Notes under the pieces: generated by a model | What the model saw: only the letters and a program-made list of their open reading frames with translations | Database searches by the model: none | Told to the model about the DNA's origin: nothing | Shown here: positions 13,350 to 17,143 of the stretch, in pieces | How positions within the stretch are numbered: position 1 is the stretch's first letter | How the letters are laid out: each line of letters begins with the position of its first letter | Assembly (NCBI GenBank): GCA_934700635.1 | Contig: CAKUXU010000010.1 | Coordinates: 1 to 17,143 of the forward strand | DNA length: 17,143 bases | DNA from: an uncultured Eubacteriales bacterium | GTDB taxonomy: Bacteria > Bacillota > Clostridia > Oscillospirales > Acutalibacteraceae | Direction of reading: 5' to 3' | Made by a program: the position numbers and the translations under genes

Positions 13350-15075
13350 AGTTAAAAGTAAAGGAAGCATAAGAAGAATTTTAAAATATGTTTTTAAATA
13401 TAAATACAGTGTTTTTATGATTCTTATTTTTAGTATTTTAGAATCTTTGATTGCTGTTTTTAGTCCTAAAATTTCAGGTAAAGGAATTACTGCACTTTGT
13501 GCTGTTGATGCCAATGGAAATTCAAACATAGATTTAAATTATATTTTTAATCTTTTGGCATTTTTGCTTGTTCTTTATTCTGTAAGTGGATTTCTTTCTT
13601 GTATCGGAAGGTATTTATTTACAAATGTTTCAGTTAAAATAGTTTACAATTTAAGAAAAGAAATATCCGATAAAATGAATAATGCTTCTTTTGAGTATAT
13701 TCAAAACAGAAGTCAAGGAGACATACTTTCATGTATAGTTAGTGACGCAGAAAATATCAGTTCTGCATTTATTGAAAGTGTAAGGGGTATACTTTCTTCT
13801 TTTATTATAGCTATAGGAACGATTTATATGATGTTCTCTATTAGTTGGGAAATGAGTTTGTGTGCATTTGCACTTCTGCCTATAGTAGGTGTTTTAATAG
13901 TTTATTTTGCCGGTAAGTCTCAAAAATATTATAAAGGCTACAGAGAAAATCTCGGAAAGTTAAATAACATTATAGGTGAGTCTTTTTATGGGTATGAAAC
14001 TATTAAATCTTTTGGTGCCGAAGATGAATTTGTAAAAAAATTCAGTACTATAAATAAAAATTTAAATGATGAATATTTTGAAAGTAATTTTATTTCCGGT
14101 CTTATGTCTCCTATAATGACTTTCTTATCAAAAGTTCTTTATGTAATATGCTGTGTACTTGGAGGGTATCTTGCTGTTGTGCGTGGCCTTTTGGTTGGTG
14201 ATATAACAGCTTTTATAGTATACTGTGATCAATTTGTTAAACCTTTTATAGGTATTTCTGGTGCTTTAGGTGAATTTCAATCCACATATGCCTCAGCTCA
14301 AAGAGTATTTGATTTTTTAGATGCTCCTGAAGAGCTTGAAGGTGGAAATGCTCCAAAGAATAATGCTTCAATTGAATTTAAAAATGTAAGTTTTGAATAT
14401 ACTGAAAATAAACCTGTGATAAAAAATCTTTCTTTTAAGTGGGAACTCGGAAAAACGATTGCTATTGTAGGTGAAACGGGTAGCGGTAAAACCACAGTGT
14501 CGAAATTAATCATGAGGTTTTATGAACCTACAAGCGGAGAAATTTTTTTAGGAAATTCAAATATAAAAGATATTGATATTAATGATTACAGAAAACTTTT
14601 TGCGGTAGTTACTCAAGATTCCTGGCTTTATACTTCAAGCATAATTGATAATATAAAGTATGGTAACCTTGAAGCAACCGAAGAAGAAGTAAAAGAAGCG
14701 GCTAAAATTGTTGGAATTGATAAATTTGTAAAATCTTTACCCGAAGGGTATGAAACCATAGTTAGCGGTAATTTGTCGGAAGGACAAAAAGAACTTATTT
14801 GTATTGCAAGAGCAGTTGTATCTAACCGAGAATTTTTAATTATGGATGAAGCAACGGCATGTGTAGATACAGTCACTGAAAGTTTTATTCAGAAATCTTT
14901 GAATAAAATTTTAAGTCAAAAAACTTCTTTAATTATTGCTCACAGACTTTCAACCGTAAAAAATGCAGATATTATTTTGGTTATGAATAGTGGTGAAGTT
15001 TGTGAATTCGGCAATCATAAAGAACTTATGGCTAAAAAAGGGAGATACTATGAAATGTATAAAAATTTAATATAA
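13324..15075 (+). CDS. ABC exporter subunit with intact ATP site (half-transporter B)
   Basis: Partner of the preceding gene. Its 583 residues contain six membrane spans (about 25-310) and an ATPase domain (about 345-575). Walker A GETGSGKTT (383-391), Q-loop VTQDSW, Walker B IMDEATACVD with catalytic Glu509, and H-loop His540 in IIAHRLST are all intact. The signature is LSEGQ (484-488) instead of LSGGQ. That weakened signature faces the degenerate Walker B/H-loop of the partner, while this subunit's intact site faces the partner's VSGGQ; this is the expected one-good, one-weak-site heterodimer. It overlaps the first gene by 26 bases if GTG 13324 is the start; TTG at 13333 or 13339 is equally plausible, so the first residues are uncertain. 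A terminator follows. Confidence 0.9.
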   Translation: MVILTLRNEVKSKGSIRRILKYVFKYKYSVFMILIFSILESLIAVFSPKISGKGITALCAVDANGNSNIDLNYIFNLLAFLLVLYSVSGFLSCIGRYLFTNVSVKIVYNLRKEISDKMNNASFEYIQNRSQGDILSCIVSDAENISSAFIESVRGILSSFIIAIGTIYMMFSISWEMSLCAFALLPIVGVLIVYFAGKSQKYYKGYRENLGKLNNIIGESFYGYETIKSFGAEDEFVKKFSTINKNLNDEYFESNFISGLMSPIMTFLSKVLYVICCVLGGYLAVVRGLLVGDITAFIVYCDQFVKPFIGISGALGEFQSTYASAQRVFDFLDAPEELEGGNAPKNNASIEFKNVSFEYTENKPVIKNLSFKWELGKTIAIVGETGSGKTTVSKLIMRFYEPTSGEIFLGNSNIKDIDINDYRKLFAVVTQDSWLYTSSIIDNIKYGNLEATEEEVKEAAKIVGIDKFVKSLPEGYETIVSGNLSEGQKELICIARAVVSNREFLIMDEATACVDTVTESFIQKSLNKILSQKTSLIIAHRLSTVKNADIILVMNSGEVCEFGNHKELMAKKGRYYEMYKNLI

Positions 15076-15077
15076 AA

Positions 15078-15112
15078 AATAAAAACCTGCGGTGAAAAAT
15101 TTCTCCGCGGGT
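15078..15112. terminator. Bidirectional terminator between ABC genes and hsp20
   Basis: ACCTGCGG (15085-15092) pairs with CCGCGGGT (15105-15112, one G-U), with an inner GAAA/TTTC stem. On the minus strand it is followed by TTTTTATTTTTTA, a strong terminator for hsp20. On the plus strand the following tract is weaker (CTTTGAATTT). Confidence 0.8.
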
Positions 15113-15127
15113 CTTTGAATTTAAAAT

Positions 15128-15544
15128 TTATTCTATATCTACTGATTCCGGTCCGGATTCACTTTTATCCTTTTTCGGAATTGTTACAGTTAAAACACCG
15201 TTATCTAATTTTGCTTTGATATCACTTTTTGTGATATTTTCATCGATATTAAAGCTACGTGTATAGCTTCCTGAAACACGTTCGCGGCGAATGTATTTTC
15301 CTTCTGAATCTTTTTGTTCAGACTCTGATTCATTAGAAGCGGAAATGGTCAAAGTGCCTTTTTCTATTGTGACTTTAACGTTTTCTTTTTTTACTCCTGG
15401 TAAGTCTATGACCATCTCGGTTTTATCGTCGTATTCAATAATATCGGTTTTTGCGTGATTTTTTAAACTTGAAAAAGTTTTTTCAAATGGTGTACGAAAG
15501 AAATCAAAATCATCTGGCTCAAAATGAGGTATTAAATATGACAT
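15128..15544 (-). CDS. Small heat-shock protein, Hsp20/alpha-crystallin family
   Basis: ATP-independent holdase chaperone that keeps unfolding proteins soluble in the cytoplasm. The 138-residue protein has a short N-terminal arm (MSYLIPHFEPDDFDFF), an alpha-crystallin domain (about 33-125) with VIDLPGVKKENVKV, SGSYTRSFNI and the signature DNGVLTVTIPK, and a short polar tail. The ATG at 15544 follows AAAGGAG by 9 bases; the longer frame to 15595 has no ribosome site and is rejected. It is a single-gene unit with a predicted promoter (15603-15631) and a terminator. There is no CIRCE operator upstream; a possible RNA thermometer covers the ribosome binding site. Confidence 0.95.
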   Translation of the reverse strand: MSYLIPHFEPDDFDFFRTPFEKTFSSLKNHAKTDIIEYDDKTEMVIDLPGVKKENVKVTIEKGTLTISASNESESEQKDSEGKYIRRERVSGSYTRSFNIDENITKSDIKAKLDNGVLTVTIPKKDKSESGPESVDIE

Positions 15545-15554
15545 GAAAACCACT

Positions 15555-15592
15555 CCTTTTTTAAAAAATATTTTTTGTACCCTAGAAAAAGG
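15555..15592 (-). promoter_or_regulatory. Candidate RNA thermometer over the hsp20 ribosome site
   Basis: In the hsp20 leader CCTTTTT (15592-15586) is complementary to AAAAAGG (15561-15555), which includes the ribosome binding site AAAGGAG. Between them AAAAAA and TTTTTT can form an inner AU helix. An AU-rich helix hiding the ribosome site ahead of a heat-shock gene is the design of known RNA thermometers. An outer AACCA/TGGTT match exists but its 5' arm is probably upstream of the transcript start. Confidence 0.4.
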
Positions 15593-15602
15593 CACATTGG
15601 TT

Positions 15603-15631
15603 ATTATATATCTATATTATTAAAAAATCAA
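15603..15631 (-). promoter_or_regulatory. Promoter of hsp20
   Basis: TTGATT (15631-15626), 17 bases, TATAAT (15608-15603). The start would be near 15596, giving a leader of about 52 bases. Confidence 0.65.
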
Positions 15632-15764
15632 TAGGTATATTACAATTTTTTTGTTTTATTAATGAATTTTTTGTCGAAAATAAAAAAGATTGCCTATAAA
15701 TTCCACTCATTTGAAATATAAGAACGATAATATTTTAGTTTTTTGAATATTTTATGGTATTTAC

Positions 15765-15793
15765 TTGCAAAATTAAAAAGATTATGGTGTAAT
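15765..15793 (+). promoter_or_regulatory. Possible promoter of the metallopeptidase gene
   Basis: TTGCAA (15765-15770), 17 bases, TGTAAT (15788-15793). The spacing is ideal and both boxes are close to consensus. It lies about 30 bases before the gene. Confidence 0.5.
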
Positions 15794-15826
15794 ATTTAGA
15801 ATAAAAATTTTATGGAGGTATTAATT

Positions 15827-16519
15827 ATGTATTATTACAACAGTACTTTGGAATATCTAATTTTTATTATTCCGCTGATTATTTCAGGGTATGCAAGTTT
15901 TATGGTAAAATATAATTTTAATAAATACTCTAAAGTAAAATCTTCTTCCGGTGTAAATGGTATGGAAACTGCACGAAGAGTTTTAAATTATAATCGTGTT
16001 GAAGGTGTTACCATTGAAAGAACAAATGGATACTTTACTGATTATTTTGACTCTCGAACTAATAAAATTTGTTTGTCAAGCGAAGTTTATGATGCTCAGA
16101 CTATTTCGGCTGTTAGTGTAGCGGCTCATGAATCTGGGCATGCTACGCAAAACGCGACAGGATATCTTCCTCTTAGATTCAGACATTTTTTAGTTCCAAT
16201 AACTCAATTTGGTTCAAATCTTTCTATGCCGCTCATAATTTTAGGATTTTTAATTCCCGGTTTTAGTTTTGCCATTGAACTTGGAATCATATTTTTTTCA
16301 TTTTCCGTTATTTTTCAAATCGTTACTCTTCCTGTTGAATTTGATGCAAGTCGTAGAGCACTTGAGTCAATAAAAGCTACAGGAATACTTAATGAAGATG
16401 AAATAAAGAGTTCCAAAAAAGTATTAAAAGCAGCTGCATTTACTTATGTAGCAGCAACTTTTAGCGCATTTGCTTCGCTTTTGAGACTTATAGTTATGTA
16501 TAGAAACAAAAAAGATTAA
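15827..16519 (+). CDS. Membrane zinc metallopeptidase, YugP family
   Basis: A 230-residue integral membrane protein of the neutral zinc metallopeptidase family that includes B. subtilis YugP. A membrane span lies near 9-28. The zinc motif HESGH is at 101-105, in SVAAHESGHATQ; a likely third ligand is in PVEFDASRRALE (about 169-180). Two further hydrophobic regions (about 132-170 and 203-225) flank it. The length matches the family. The start is ATG 15827, with GGAGG 8 bases upstream; an ATG at 15812 overlaps that GGAGG and is rejected. The natural substrate of this family is unknown; a role in membrane protein turnover is a guess. It is probably a single gene; no hairpin terminator follows. 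Confidence 0.92.
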   Translation: MYYYNSTLEYLIFIIPLIISGYASFMVKYNFNKYSKVKSSSGVNGMETARRVLNYNRVEGVTIERTNGYFTDYFDSRTNKICLSSEVYDAQTISAVSVAAHESGHATQNATGYLPLRFRHFLVPITQFGSNLSMPLIILGFLIPGFSFAIELGIIFFSFSVIFQIVTLPVEFDASRRALESIKATGILNEDEIKSSKKVLKAAAFTYVAATFSAFASLLRLIVMYRNKKD

Positions 16520-16527
16520 TTTTTTTG

Positions 16528-16556
16528 TTGACAAATTTAAAATGTTTTGATAAATA
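16528..16556 (+). promoter_or_regulatory. Promoter of the repeat-containing protein gene
   Basis: TTGACA (16528-16533), 17 bases, TAAATA (16551-16556). It is independent of the metallopeptidase gene, whose stop lies 9 bases upstream. Confidence 0.55.
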
Positions 16557-16616
16557 TATACATGAACAAAAAATAAGTTAAACTTATTTAAATATACTTT
16601 AAGGGAGATTTTCAAG

Positions 16617-17143
16617 ATGAAAAAATTTATTTCTAAGTCAACTGCAGTTGCTTTGGCAACATTAATGATTTCCACTTCTTATTCACCATCTTCTGAGGCT
16701 ATGAGTTTTTCAGGAGCTCGTAAATTTTTTAAGGAAAATTCTATAAAAACTGCAGCTGTCGCTGCTTTAGGTGCAGTTACTGGAGGTTTAACTGTTGTTG
16801 GGCTTACATTTTTAGCTTTAATGGAAAATGGTGGTAATAAAAATGCTGCTACCGCTACCGATCCTAATTCACCTGTCATAACTGATGATGCTAATCGTAC
16901 CACTTCAAACGAAACTAAAAACTCTGGAGCAAATGAAACCCCTGTAACACCTGGCGATAAAACTCCAGCTGCAACTCAAACCCCTGTAACACCTGGCGAT
17001 AAAACTCCAGCTGCAACTCAAACCCCAGTAGTAACTGGTAATAAAACTCCAGCTGCAACTCAAACCCCTGTAACACCTGGCGATAAAACTCCAGCTGCAA
17101 CTCAAACTCCTGTAACACCTGGCGATAAAACTCCAGCTGCAAC
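16617..17143 (+). CDS. Putative surface or membrane protein with Pro/Thr-rich repeats, 5' part
   Basis: The open frame runs off the window after 175 codons. The N-terminus MKKFISKSTAVALATLMIST resembles a signal peptide, with possible cleavage near SSEA (25-28). A second, stronger hydrophobic segment (about 45-69) follows the basic ARKFFKENSIK. Then comes a Thr/Asn-rich linker and, from residue 108, tandem 14-residue repeats TPVTPGDKTPAATQ. Such repeats are typical of extended, often glycosylated, surface stalks, but no anchor such as LPXTG is visible yet. Topology is unclear: if the signal peptide is cleaved, the second span would put the repeats inside; if only the second span inserts, the positive-inside rule puts them outside. 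GGGAG lies 9 bases before the ATG. Not recognised as a known family. Confidence 0.8.
   Translation, partial: MKKFISKSTAVALATLMISTSYSPSSEAMSFSGARKFFKENSIKTAAVAALGAVTGGLTVVGLTFLALMENGGNKNAATATDPNSPVITDDANRTTSNETKNSGANETPVTPGDKTPAATQTPVTPGDKTPAATQTPVVTGNKTPAATQTPVTPGDKTPAATQTPVTPGDKTPAA
16938..17143 (+). repeat. 42-base in-frame tandem repeats, at least 4.9 copies
   Basis: Units start at 16938, 16980, 17022, 17064 and 17106; the last is cut by the window edge after 38 bases. Units 1, 2 and 4 are identical; unit 5 differs by one silent base (ACC to ACT). Unit 3 is diverged at its 5' end and encodes TPVVTGNK in place of TPVTPGDK. Near-identity at silent positions points to recent duplication or gene conversion. 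Confidence 0.97.

Noticed and set aside
15545..15720. CIRCE operator upstream of hsp20
   Set aside because: I looked for TTAGCACTC/GAGTGCTAA arms and found none.
16905..17142. Minus-strand frames with repeated SCSWSFIARCYRG-like units
   Set aside because: They are antisense readings of the 42-base repeats; the plus frame has a promoter, ribosome site and signal-like N-terminus.
16938..17143. CRISPR array
   Set aside because: The repeats are contiguous, in frame and without spacers; they encode a 14-residue protein repeat.

Overview
The window looks like chromosomal DNA of an AT-rich, endospore-forming member of the Bacillota, probably class Clostridia. This is inferred from a spoIIID gene, an L10 leader ahead of rplJ, GGAGG-type ribosome binding sites, frequent TTG starts, a GTP-type PEP carboxykinase and a full phosphotransferase (PTS) operon. 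I cannot name the species.

Layout. (1) Positions 1-3116, minus strand: the ribosomal/transcription cluster in the order rpmG, secE, nusG, rplK, rplA, rplJ (rplJ cut by the window edge). Its RNA controls are visible: two L1-binding-like hairpins (before rplK and before rplA), a terminator after rplA, and an L10 leader followed by an attenuator in front of rplJ. (2) Positions 3179-7500, minus strand: ptsH-ptsI-EIIA-EIICB, a complete phosphoryl chain from PEP to a glucose-family sugar. (3) Positions 7525-9514, plus strand: pckG, divergent from the pts operon; its product makes or consumes the PEP that drives the PTS. (4) Positions 9604-10914, plus strand: three small genes of unknown function, then spoIIID with a sigma-E-like promoter. 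(5) Positions 10963-15112: a small peptide gene with a double-glycine-type leader (minus strand, consensus promoter), divergent from two overlapping genes for a heterodimeric ABC exporter (plus strand). (6) Positions 15128-15631, minus strand: a small heat-shock protein with a possible RNA thermometer over its ribosome binding site. (7) Positions 15765-17143, plus strand: a membrane zinc metallopeptidase of the YugP type, then the start of a Pro/Thr-rich protein with 42-base tandem repeats that runs off the window.

The best candidates for something undescribed are the peptide/ABC-exporter locus, an HPr that keeps the catalytic His but has Gly where the regulatory Ser46 is expected, the three-gene cluster next to spoIIID, and the paired L1-like sites. 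All promoters, hairpins and homologies were read by eye; no folding, alignment or database search was run.
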